Below are positions 28,291 through 37,056 of a DNA stretch of 48,933 bases, in pieces (the stretch's first letter is position 1; each line of letters begins with the position of its first letter). Origin of the DNA: Alphaproteobacteria bacterium. Lineage in GTDB: Bacteria; Pseudomonadota; Alphaproteobacteria; UBA9219. The stretch is from positions 1 to 48,933 of the forward strand of contig JAQUWX010000008.1 in the NCBI GenBank assembly GCA_028692635.1. The letters are read 5' to 3'. Position numbers and translations under genes: made by a program. Under the pieces are notes generated by a model. That model was not told where the DNA came from. It ran no database searches and saw only the letters and a list, made by a program, of their open reading frames with translations.

Positions 28291-29193
28291 ATGCCGACTA
28301 TCAACAAAAGAACAGGGGTTGTAAGCGAATTTGACGGCAAATCTGCCGTTGAAATAAAGGACATCGCGCTCGCGAGAATAAAGCGCCTGAAAGATTCAGC
28401 TTTCTTGCATAATGGCTGGTTCGTCGTTTATTCCGGGCCTTCGAGAGAGTGTATGAGCGGGTGGGAAAAAACGCATTTAACACCGCCGCAACTAAACGAA
28501 GATCGCGCCAAGAGGATTGCAAAAGATTGGGGGGCTGCCACAGTTTGGCTTGATGGCTCTCCGATTGGACAATGGCTTGATGATAATAATCTCTATGCTT
28601 GCTTGGAAGAAAAGAATGGCGAACGCAATGATGCCTACCGCGCCGATGTTGATATTGTTATGGCTGCGATATCTAAGACCTATATCAAAAAAGCTTTCGG
28701 GCAGGTGGCAACTGCTGTTTGTGGGGCAGATCATTCTCGCATGTTTTATAGCGTTGAGCTTAGGGAGATCGTTAGAAATAAGCGCGTTGAAACAATCAAT
28801 GAGTTGCCGCGAGAGTTAGTAAAAAAGTTTTACGATATGAATTCGGATGAAGCGTTTCAGCTTATATGTTGGGCTGAATTAGGAATGTCCAAGCAACGCG
28901 CCGATGAGAATCCTGCGGATATAAAGGTTCAATATGATTACGATCAGCGCTTGTTTTATTATGCTGAGGAGCGCGAGCACACGAGAAAAAACTCTGCCGT
29001 TCTTTCTGTTCAGCAAGAGAGAAAAAGCCGCGAGAAGCGGCTTGAGCTCTTTGCTTCTTGTATGGAAGAAATAACCTCTAATAAAACGTTCTATCCGCTG
29101 TATGATTTTGGGACTATGTCGATTTGCGATCCGGCTGCGTTAAAAAGAGCGCCTAATAAAATCTTTGTGCCGTCGGGCGCGGCTGTTTCATAG
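28291..29193 (+). CDS. Hypothetical protein (300 aa)
   Basis: Same ATCGGAGGAACG block before ATG; 15-nt gap from upstream gene. Confidence 0.7.
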   Translation: MPTINKRTGVVSEFDGKSAVEIKDIALARIKRLKDSAFLHNGWFVVYSGPSRECMSGWEKTHLTPPQLNEDRAKRIAKDWGAATVWLDGSPIGQWLDDNNLYACLEEKNGERNDAYRADVDIVMAAISKTYIKKAFGQVATAVCGADHSRMFYSVELREIVRNKRVETINELPRELVKKFYDMNSDEAFQLICWAELGMSKQRADENPADIKVQYDYDQRLFYYAEEREHTRKNSAVLSVQQERKSREKRLELFASCMEEITSNKTFYPLYDFGTMSICDPAALKRAPNKIFVPSGAAVS

Positions 29194-29213
29194 GAGGGGT
29201 GTAGTTTTTGGCG

Positions 29214-29906
29214 CTATGGGGAATCTTCGACTGGCTCGCTTTTGGGTTTCCAGGGGTGGGATCGGCGCCACTTCCAGGGGATTTCGAAAGAGCCTTGCCA
29301 TATTCCCAGTTTTTTAGCTTTCGCTTGCTCTTCGGCTTTCTTTGTCGATTTGCAGGAGGAAATCGCCCAGCCTCTTTTTACTACTTCATAACTTAAATCT
29401 CCGCTGTCGGTCTGGCAGTTAGCCAGTGGACGCGAGTACTTGTCTTGCGCCGTGCTTTTGCAGGTAACGGGGCGATCGGCTATCGCGTCTTGCAGGGCTT
29501 GTAACGCCATGTCTCCGCAGGCGTACTCGGCCCCGTTTTTGTCAAGGCAGGTTTGATGTAGCTCTACGGCATCAAGGCAAAGCAGGCGCAGTTTTATGTC
29601 ACCTATGTAGATGGTGTCGCCGTCGATTACACTTAATGTGCCTCGGTGAGTTAGCGTGCCTGTTTCAGCTCTGGCCGTTGACGGTAGCGCCAGGAGAATA
29701 GCCAGAATTACAGCGGCGTATGTTATGTCTTTTATATAATTATATATAACCGGGTTGTTCCCAGATCGGCGGGAAGGTAGCGGCTTGCGTTTGTGGGCTA
29801 TGCCGGTGTAGCGGGTTATAGAGTCATACGTCGCGTGGACACGCGACGCTGGATTCCCGCTTTCGCGGGAATGACTCGGGGTTTTTGTGTTTTGGTATTC
29901 AGCCAT
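29214..29906 (-). CDS. Thermonuclease (SNase) family protein, exported
   Basis: VIDGDTIYIGDIKLRLLCLDAVEL and DKYSRPLANC retain SNase catalytic-type residues. The only ATG lies upstream of the embedded repeat. Confidence 0.85.
   Translation of the reverse strand: MAEYQNTKTPSHSRESGNPASRVHATYDSITRYTGIAHKRKPLPSRRSGNNPVIYNYIKDITYAAVILAILLALPSTARAETGTLTHRGTLSVIDGDTIYIGDIKLRLLCLDAVELHQTCLDKNGAEYACGDMALQALQDAIADRPVTCKSTAQDKYSRPLANCQTDSGDLSYEVVKRGWAISSCKSTKKAEEQAKAKKLGIWQGSFEIPWKWRRSHPWKPKSEPVEDSP
29821..29880. repeat. Double-hairpin dispersed repeat, copy 2
   Basis: gagtcata-CGTCGCGT-ggac-ACGCGACG-ctgg-ATTCCCGC-tttc-GCGGGAAT-gactcggg. Confidence 0.92.
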
Positions 29907-29947
29907 GGGTCATATAAAAGGTCTGCGTTTATTTTTGGCCGTGGTGT

Positions 29948-30460
29948 TTACTGCATGCGCCAGCTGCCGTCCGGTTGTAGGCAGGCTGTGCCGTAACTGT
30001 CTCTTATCTCGTCGCCTATGCGAACGGTTTGCGTGTATTCACGGCAGTATTCTTGCGGGGTTGAGACGCCTACGTATCCTCCGGTCACATATGTCGGTTG
30101 CTGCACATATATGATCCTGGTCGAGTGCATCGGGGGAGCTACGTATGTCGGTTCATATCGGGGGTGGACATAGTAATAATTCGGAGAAAATCCCGAGGTT
30201 CTTCCATAATATGATGAGACGTGCATTCTATCTGCTCGATCCAGGGATTCTCCAATTCCGTTTCCGGCTAAGGCTCCCATGGCGACCCCAAGTCCCGTAT
30301 AGGCGAGTCGTCCGTCGCCATGTCCAAACTGGCTGCCCAGTAAACCTCCGAGCCCAGCGCCCATGGCTCCTCCCCAGAATGATTTGTCGGCATGAGCGGG
30401 GGAAGCGAAGCTTACGGTCATTAATATTGCTATGGCGGCAGCTTTAAGTGAATTGCGCAT
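29948..30460 (-). CDS. Glycine-zipper (17 kDa surface antigen-like) exported protein
   Basis: Signal peptide then GGAMGAGLGGLLGSQFGHGDGRLAYTGLGVAMGALAGNGIG. Confidence 0.75.
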   Translation of the reverse strand: MRNSLKAAAIAILMTVSFASPAHADKSFWGGAMGAGLGGLLGSQFGHGDGRLAYTGLGVAMGALAGNGIGESLDRADRMHVSSYYGRTSGFSPNYYYVHPRYEPTYVAPPMHSTRIIYVQQPTYVTGGYVGVSTPQEYCREYTQTVRIGDEIRDSYGTACLQPDGSWRMQ

Positions 30461-30619
30461 CTGTTTGCCTATTTATAAAGCCAGAAATCATACCGGAATG
30501 CTCCGGTGACAAGCCTAATTATATACCAAATTAGAGCAATTTTGTGGTGGGCTTTTCCGTGCTATACATAAATAACAGACCGTCTGGTCGAATCGGAAGG
30601 TTAATGTTACAGGTCGGGT

Positions 30620-31090
30620 ATGCAAGATCACGCGGTAGAGCAACTTGATAAAGTATTGGCGTTGGCCGATTCAAGCCACGAAGGAGAAGCTGTAGGCGCC
30701 GTTCGTATGGCCAGGCAGATGCTGTCCCGCGATGGGCTTAATTTCAGCGATCTGGCCCGGGCAGCGTCCTCGCGGTCGCGCTTTACTCTTCCTTTGTCTA
30801 TTTTCTCCGGCCAGCAGGTGCATCTGGAATCCCAGATAGCAAGGCTTCAGCAACAGGTTTACGACCTTCAGACCGAGCAGCAGAGCCAGCAGACCCAGAT
30901 CGAGTTCTGGCGTCGCAGGGCTATGGATCTCGAACAGCAGCTTAATTTGAGCATCTCGGATGCTCAGCGCTGGAGGCAACTGGCTAGAGATACCGTGGAA
31001 AAGTTGTGGGATGCCGGTCAATCCATACATAAGGCAGAGGATGCCGTCGCAACCGAAGATTCCATGGACGATTATCGCCAGGTTATATAA
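30620..31090 (+). CDS. Hypothetical coiled-coil protein
   Basis: 156-aa ORF with Gln-rich coiled coil, upstream of purA. Confidence 0.6.
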   Translation: MQDHAVEQLDKVLALADSSHEGEAVGAVRMARQMLSRDGLNFSDLARAASSRSRFTLPLSIFSGQQVHLESQIARLQQQVYDLQTEQQSQQTQIEFWRRRAMDLEQQLNLSISDAQRWRQLARDTVEKLWDAGQSIHKAEDAVATEDSMDDYRQVI

Positions 31091-31135
31091 TCCTTATTAC
31101 CTATCCTTTTTGTTCTCTGTTGGGAATTTATACAT

Positions 31136-32428
31136 ATGAAGAATGTTGTGGTTGTCGGCGCTCAGTGGGGCGATGAAGGCAAGGGAAAGATAGTCGATTG
31201 GCTTTCCAATAAAGCCGATGTGGTCGTGAGATTTCAGGGCGGGCACAATGCGGGGCATACTCTTGTCATAGACGGGATCGTTTTTAAATTAAGCCTTTTG
31301 CCTTCCGGCGTCGTTCGTCCCGGGAAGCTTTCTGTGCTCGGTAACGGCGTAGTTGTCGATCCCTGGGCTTTGATAAAGGAAATGGATGAGATCAGGAAAA
31401 AGGGCGTCAAGATAAGCCCGGAAAATCTGATTATAGCCGAGAATTGCGTTCTTATACTTCCGGTTCACGGCATGGTGGATCGCGCTCGCGAGGACGCAAG
31501 CGGAGATAATAAAATAGGCACTACCGGTCGCGGCATCGGGCCTGCTTACGAAGATAAGGCGGCAAGAAGAGCCATTCGTTTGTGCGATCTTTCCGATCCC
31601 GAGTTGCTGCGCGTGAAGATCGAGCGGCTTTTAGTTCATCACAACGCTTTGTTGCGCGGTTTTAATGCCGAGGAAATCGATCCGGTAAGATTGCATCGCG
31701 ATTTGATGGAGATCGCTCCGCAGATTCTTCCTTACTCGGCGGTGGTGTGGCAGCGTCTTGAGGCTGCGCGGCAGTCAGGTAAGCTGATTTTATTCGAGGG
31801 CGCTCAGGGCGCTATGCTCGATGTCGATCACGGAACTTATCCTTTCGTTACTTCCAGCAATACTTCGGCGGCGCAGGCCGCTACCGGATCCGGCGTAGGG
31901 CCTAAGGCTGTCGGGAGAGTGCTGGGCATATGTAAGGCTTATACTACTCGCGTAGGGGCCGGTCCGTTTCCTACGGAAGATAAGGGAGATGCCGGAGAGA
32001 CTCTTGGCACTCGTGGACATGAGTTCGGCACGGTCACCGGTCGTAAGCGCCGCTGCGGCTGGTTCGATGCGGTTCTGGTGAAGCAGGCGGTCAAGATTAG
32101 CGGAATGGATGGTATCGCTTTAACTAAGCTCGATGTTCTGGACGGATTCGATGAGCTTAAAATCTGCCACGGGTATAAATTCAGAGGCCAGGTTATCGAT
32201 CATCTTCCTTCCTGCCCGACAGCTCAGGTCGAGGTGGAGCCTATTTATGAAACTATGGAAGGCTGGAAAGAGAGCACCAGGGGCGCTCGTTCCTGGGCAG
32301 AGCTTCCCGCCGCAGCCATAAAATATGTCAAACGGTTGGAGGAACTTATTGAAGCTCCTGTCGCTTTGCTTTCCACTAGCCCGGAAAGGGAAGATACTAT
32401 TGCTGTGCGCGATCCATTCGCCGATTGA
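31136..32428 (+). CDS. purA: Adenylosuccinate synthetase
   Basis: [55 protein letters not shown]. Confidence 0.98.
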   Translation: MKNVVVVGAQWGDEGKGKIVDWLSNKADVVVRFQGGHNAGHTLVIDGIVFKLSLLPSGVVRPGKLSVLGNGVVVDPWALIKEMDEIRKKGVKISPENLIIAENCVLILPVHGMVDRAREDASGDNKIGTTGRGIGPAYEDKAARRAIRLCDLSDPELLRVKIERLLVHHNALLRGFNAEEIDPVRLHRDLMEIAPQILPYSAVVWQRLEAARQSGKLILFEGAQGAMLDVDHGTYPFVTSSNTSAAQAATGSGVGPKAVGRVLGICKAYTTRVGAGPFPTEDKGDAGETLGTRGHEFGTVTGRKRRCGWFDAVLVKQAVKISGMDGIALTKLDVLDGFDELKICHGYKFRGQVIDHLPSCPTAQVEVEPIYETMEGWKESTRGARSWAELPAAAIKYVKRLEELIEAPVALLSTSPEREDTIAVRDPFAD

Positions 32429-32432
32429 TATC

Positions 32433-32455
32433 AACGGTCATTGATAATGGCCGTT
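32433..32455 (+). terminator. Stem-loop between purA and the downstream gene
   Basis: AACGGTCATT-GAT-AATGGCCGTT (10 bp, one G:T); no U-tract. Confidence 0.45.
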
Positions 32456-32481
32456 AATATGATGGAGAATAATCAGAAGTT

Positions 32482-34524
32482 ATGACCGACGAGAACGATA
32501 CATCAGCAGTAAGAACCGATCTCGGCTCTCCGATCGAGCTTTCGTCACGCGTAGATGTTTTCCCAGGCGCTCCGTTGCCGGAGTACAATACCGCTGGCGG
32601 ACAGGCGTTCGTCGCCAGGTCCAGGGGCGAAAATCGCTCGGATATGATCGCCATCGTTTGTAATTCTAATTTTCCTCCGCGCTCTAATTTCGTTAATCAG
32701 ATGCGCTCTGCCGATGCGACCGGGTTGTTGAAGCTTAGGGAAAGCGGCGCCGTTTACTGGCCGGCCTCAGATTCTTATCATTATGTTTTTGCTTATGAGC
32801 GTCCGCTTTCTCCTCGCTATTGGAGAACCCTCGACGAAATTCACGCCCCAATGGGCGAGGATGCTATAAACCGCACTTTCATAACTCCGTTGTCGGCCTC
32901 GTTGATGGAGCTTCACCGCATAGGCGTGACTCACGGCTCTGTGCGGCCCAATAATATATTCTGGCGCGATGGCGCTACGACAGAGCCGCAGTTGGGCGAA
33001 TGTTTGTCCGCTCCTGCCGGGATAGGTCAGCCGGTGCTGTTCGAGACTCTGGAACGCGCCATGAGCACTCAGGCAGGTCGTGGGCCGGGCGTTTATGTCG
33101 ATGATACTTACGCTTTGGGCGTAACCATCGCTATGGTCATTTTCGGACAGAACCCCATGCAGGGAATGGACGATAATGCCATAATTCAGGCTAGGCTCGA
33201 TTTCGGAAGCTTTAACGCTATTATCGGTACGCGCCGTATGGCTAGCTCTCACATCGAATTGATGCGAGGACTTTTAACCGACGATCCTCGTCAAAGATGG
33301 AACGCTTCAGATATTCAGGAATGGTTGAGCGGTCGCCGTTTGACTCCTAAAAGCACAGAGGCGGGAAAACGAGCTAATCGGAGCTTTGAATTCGCGGGTA
33401 AGGAATATTGGCAGGTGCGCTCGCTCGCTTCGGCGCTCGCTGCGAACGTGCCGGAGGCTGTAAAGATAATCGACAATAAGTCTCTCGATCGCTGGCTTTT
33501 AAGATCGCTTAACGATCAGCAGCGCGCTCAGTCTATGGCTAAGGCTATCGAGGAGCTTAAGGAAAACGGGAAGACCGCTCATTATGAAGATCAGTTGGTT
33601 ACTCGCGCTTGCATAAGCATCGATCCTACTTCCCCTATTCGCTATCGCGGCGTTACCGTTATGCCGGACGGAATAGCCGGGTTGCTGGCGGAGGCTATTG
33701 CAACAGGGGCCAGCACTCAGATAATCAGCGAGATAATATCCAATCAATTCGTTTCGGTTTGGGTCAACGCTCAGCGCGACTTGAAGGTCGATCTGGTGCC
33801 TATGGCTCAACAGTATGAGAGAATTCGCTCCGTTATCGATCGGTCGGATTTCGGTAGCGGGATAGAGCGCGCCGTTTATGAGCTTAATCCTACCATGCCT
33901 TGCGCCAGCCCGATGTTGCGCAAGCATTATGTGTTTTCCGTAAAAGCTTTGTTGCCCGCCTTGGAGCGCATAGCCAGCAATCCTAATCGTCCTACGGAAC
34001 CTATAGACAGGCATATAGCCGCGTTTATCGTCGTTCACGAAAGACGTGGCGAGCAATTGCTTGAGCAGATGTCTTTGCCTGGAGCTTCCCAAAAACGCGG
34101 GCTGGTTCTTCTTACTCTTTACGCCGACATGCAATACAGGCTTGGGCCGGAGCAGTTGCCGGGATTGGCTAAATGGCTGTTGCCGCTTCTGGGGCCGAGC
34201 GTGAAGAGATTCTTTAATCACCTTTTGCAGGAAAAAATTAACAAGCAGATGGCGGACGCTACGGATAAGGGCGATCTTAATTTAATGCAGCGCATAATCG
34301 ACGATCCTAAGCGCATCAGTCACGATGAAGAGGAATTTTTAAGAGCCAGAATTCTCTATAACAACGTGACAAAAGAAATTTACGATATAACCAATAATGT
34401 GAACGATCGAATATATATGGAAAGAACTGTCGGAAGACCCGTCGCGGCTACTTTAGCCAGCGCCATTTCGATTATTCTTATTTCTGTGACTGTGGTGCGT
34501 CCCTTTCTCGGATTTTTGTGGTGA
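32482..34524 (+). CDS. Kinase-fold protein (predicted pseudokinase) with C-terminal TM segment
   Basis: Kinase-like lobe with HGSVRPNNIFW in place of HRDLKPxN and no clear DFG; C-terminal hydrophobic TLASAISIILISVTVVRPFLGFLW. Confidence 0.75.
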   Translation: MTDENDTSAVRTDLGSPIELSSRVDVFPGAPLPEYNTAGGQAFVARSRGENRSDMIAIVCNSNFPPRSNFVNQMRSADATGLLKLRESGAVYWPASDSYHYVFAYERPLSPRYWRTLDEIHAPMGEDAINRTFITPLSASLMELHRIGVTHGSVRPNNIFWRDGATTEPQLGECLSAPAGIGQPVLFETLERAMSTQAGRGPGVYVDDTYALGVTIAMVIFGQNPMQGMDDNAIIQARLDFGSFNAIIGTRRMASSHIELMRGLLTDDPRQRWNASDIQEWLSGRRLTPKSTEAGKRANRSFEFAGKEYWQVRSLASALAANVPEAVKIIDNKSLDRWLLRSLNDQQRAQSMAKAIEELKENGKTAHYEDQLVTRACISIDPTSPIRYRGVTVMPDGIAGLLAEAIATGASTQIISEIISNQFVSVWVNAQRDLKVDLVPMAQQYERIRSVIDRSDFGSGIERAVYELNPTMPCASPMLRKHYVFSVKALLPALERIASNPNRPTEPIDRHIAAFIVVHERRGEQLLEQMSLPGASQKRGLVLLTLYADMQYRLGPEQLPGLAKWLLPLLGPSVKRFFNHLLQEKINKQMADATDKGDLNLMQRIIDDPKRISHDEEEFLRARILYNNVTKEIYDITNNVNDRIYMERTVGRPVAATLASAISIILISVTVVRPFLGFLW

Positions 34525-34529
34525 GCGCG

Positions 34530-35030
34530 ATGGCAAAAGATAAAGATGCCGAAAAAAATAAGGGTGAAAAGAAAAAGGGCGGTATAAAAATCGTGCCGTT
34601 GCTTCTGTTCCTGCTCGTTTCTCCTTTTATAATGCCTACGCTTCTTATCATGATCGGGCTGTTGCCCGCGCTTATCGCTTTGATCGCGGATGAGGATGAC
34701 GATAAGTCGCTCGCTATATCCGTGGGGTCTATGAACCTGGCGGGGGTGGTGCCGTTCATTGTCGAGTTGTGGCAAAACGGCCAGACGTTCGAGAACGCTT
34801 TCTACATAATAAAACAACCTAACACATGGCTTATTATGCTGGGCGCGGCGGCTGTCGGCCAGTTGATCGTGTTCGTCGTTTCTCCGATGATGGCTTCGCT
34901 GGCGCTTAATCAGGCGCAGTCACGGCTTGAAACTCTGAATGACAGTCTGGGTAAGCTGAAGGAAATCTGGGGGCCGGATGTCGCTAATAATCAGCCTTTG
35001 GAACAAGTGCGTAGAAAAAATAACGGATAA
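34530..35030 (+). CDS. Small membrane protein downstream of the pseudokinase
   Basis: Two or more hydrophobic segments (IVPLLLFLLVSPFIMPTLLIMIGLLPALIALI; TWLIMLGAAAVGQLIVFVVSPMMASLAL). Confidence 0.7.
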   Translation: MAKDKDAEKNKGEKKKGGIKIVPLLLFLLVSPFIMPTLLIMIGLLPALIALIADEDDDKSLAISVGSMNLAGVVPFIVELWQNGQTFENAFYIIKQPNTWLIMLGAAAVGQLIVFVVSPMMASLALNQAQSRLETLNDSLGKLKEIWGPDVANNQPLEQVRRKNNG

Positions 35031-35056
35031 GATGGTCGGTTCGGAGCTGTCGCGAT

Positions 35057-35965
35057 TTATCGCGGCAGGTTGCTTGTGTGCGTCGGCTCTTCTTTGAGCG
35101 CCTCGCGTTTTATGCTTTCCTGTAATTTTTCAAAAGCGCGCACTTCTATTTGACGGATGCGCTCGCGGCTTATGCTGTGTTTTTGGGATAGCTCTTCAAG
35201 CGTGGACGGGTTGTCGCTTAGGCGGCGCGCTATTATGATCTCGCGTTCGCGGGGGTTTAGTCCCTGCATTGCGCGGGCAAGCAGTTTTTGCCTTCTTTTG
35301 TTTTCCTGTTCGTCGCCTAGCTTTATCTCCTGATTCTCGTGTTCGTCCACAAGCCAATCTTGCCATTCTCCGCTTTGTCCATCCGAGCTCATCGGCGCGT
35401 TTAACGACTGATCGCCGCCTAAAAGTCTGCCGTTCATGGACAGGACTTCGTCTTCGCCTACGACCAACTGTTTGGCTATTCGCGTTACTTGCTCTGGAGA
35501 TAAATCTCCGTCGTCCATCGCTCGCATGTCGCGCTTTAGTCTGCGGAGATTGAAAAACAATTTCTTCTGCGCCGCGGTCGTTCCTATTTTTACAAGCGAC
35601 CATGAACGCAGGATATATTCATGCATCGCGGCTTTTATCCACCACAGCGAATAGGTAGATAGGCGAAAGCCTCGGTCGGGATCGAAGCGTTTTACCGCCT
35701 GCATCATTCCAAGATTGCCTTCAGCTATCAGCTCGGAAATCGGGAGGCCGTATCCGCGATAGCCCATCGCTACTCTGGCGACCAGTCGCAGGTGGCTGGT
35801 GACGAGTTTGTGCGCGGCCTCGATGTCTCCATATTCCTTCCACGCCTTGGCGAGTATGTATTCCTCGTTAGCGTCGAGCATGGGAAATTTGCGAATCTCG
35901 CGTAAATAGATCGCAAGATTGCCTTCACCCCTTAAGGCTGGAAGAGCTGATGACGATAAGTTCAT
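35057..35965 (-). CDS. rpoH: RNA polymerase sigma-32 factor
   Basis: LVTSHLRLVARVAMGYRGYGLPISELIAEGNLGMMQAVKRFDPDRGFRLSTYSLWWIKAAMHEYILRSWSLVKIGTT. Confidence 0.96.
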   Translation of the reverse strand: MNLSSSALPALRGEGNLAIYLREIRKFPMLDANEEYILAKAWKEYGDIEAAHKLVTSHLRLVARVAMGYRGYGLPISELIAEGNLGMMQAVKRFDPDRGFRLSTYSLWWIKAAMHEYILRSWSLVKIGTTAAQKKLFFNLRRLKRDMRAMDDGDLSPEQVTRIAKQLVVGEDEVLSMNGRLLGGDQSLNAPMSSDGQSGEWQDWLVDEHENQEIKLGDEQENKRRQKLLARAMQGLNPREREIIIARRLSDNPSTLEELSQKHSISRERIRQIEVRAFEKLQESIKREALKEEPTHTSNLPR

Positions 35966-37053
35966 AGCTTTATCATAGCTTTTCGCAGATATTTCAGCAA
36001 TGCGGCCATATCCGGCGGTAACCCGCTTTTGAACCTCATTTTTTTGTCCGTTGAAGGGTGGACAAATTTTATCTCGACCGCGTGCAACGCTTGCCGGGGG
36101 ATGGCGTTCAGGCGCTCAATCAGCGTGCCGCTTGCTTTTTTGGCTCCCTTGATCGATCGGCCAGCGCCTCCGTACGATTGGTCTCCGACAACGGGATGGC
36201 CGATGCTTGACATGTGAACTCGGATTTGGTGGGTGCGGCCAGTCGCCAGTTTGCATTCAACCAGGCTGGCTATGCTTCCGAATGTTTCAAGCACTCTATA
36301 ATGGGTTAAGGCTCGTCTGCCTCCCCCTTTAACTATAGCCATTTTCTTGCGGTTGCGCGGGTCGCGGCCTATGGCTCCTTCGATCTCTCCGGACATTCTG
36401 CCGGGGATGCCCCATACTAACGCCTGGTAAACTCGGCTTAGGCTTCTGTCTGCAAACTGCGCCGACAGCTTTTTATGCGCGTTGTCGTTTTTCGCAACAA
36501 CCATAAGGCCGCTTGTGTCTTTATCCAGTCTGTGGACTATTCCCGGGCGGGCTACTCCTCCAATTCCGCTTAGGCTTTTTCCGCAATGCGCCAGGAGGGC
36601 GTTCACAAGCGTGTGGTCTCGATTGCCCGCTGCCGGGTGGACTACTATTCCGGCAGGTTTGTTAAGTACCAGCAGGTCTTCGTCCTCGTGCAATATGGTT
36701 AGCGGCATACTCTGCGCCTCAGGCAAGGCCGAGACTGTGGGGGGCATATCAATCGTGTATTCTTCCCCGGCGGTTACTCTATGGTTGGGGTCGAAAATAA
36801 TTACGCTCTTTCCGTCTTTGACAAACCCTACATGGCCTGTTTTAATTAATACCTGAAGCCGGGCGCGAGAAATGTCGATCCCCAGATCAACCCATTGAGC
36901 TATCAGAACTTTATCCAGACGATCGGATGTTGCCGTCTCTGGAATGATAATTTTATGTTTCATGCTCATGAGGTGTATGATGGTGCGCCATAACGGAGGT
37001 GTTTTCGTGGATTTATTTTTAAACCCTGCTATCTTCCTATGGCTTAGTACCAA
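35962..37053 (-). CDS. RluA/RluD family 23S rRNA pseudouridine synthase
   Basis: S4-like N-terminus; VARPGIVHRLDKDTSGLMVVAKN; TGRTHQIRVHMSSIGHPVVGD. Some N-terminal extension may be spurious. Confidence 0.92.
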   Translation of the reverse strand: MVLSHRKIAGFKNKSTKTPPLWRTIIHLMSMKHKIIIPETATSDRLDKVLIAQWVDLGIDISRARLQVLIKTGHVGFVKDGKSVIIFDPNHRVTAGEEYTIDMPPTVSALPEAQSMPLTILHEDEDLLVLNKPAGIVVHPAAGNRDHTLVNALLAHCGKSLSGIGGVARPGIVHRLDKDTSGLMVVAKNDNAHKKLSAQFADRSLSRVYQALVWGIPGRMSGEIEGAIGRDPRNRKKMAIVKGGGRRALTHYRVLETFGSIASLVECKLATGRTHQIRVHMSSIGHPVVGDQSYGGAGRSIKGAKKASGTLIERLNAIPRQALHAVEIKFVHPSTDKKMRFKSGLPPDMAALLKYLRKAMIKL

Positions 37054-37056
37054 TTA

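Noticed and set aside
33499-34221. 240-aa minus-strand ORF
   Set aside because: Antisense to the pseudokinase CDS; no domain signature.
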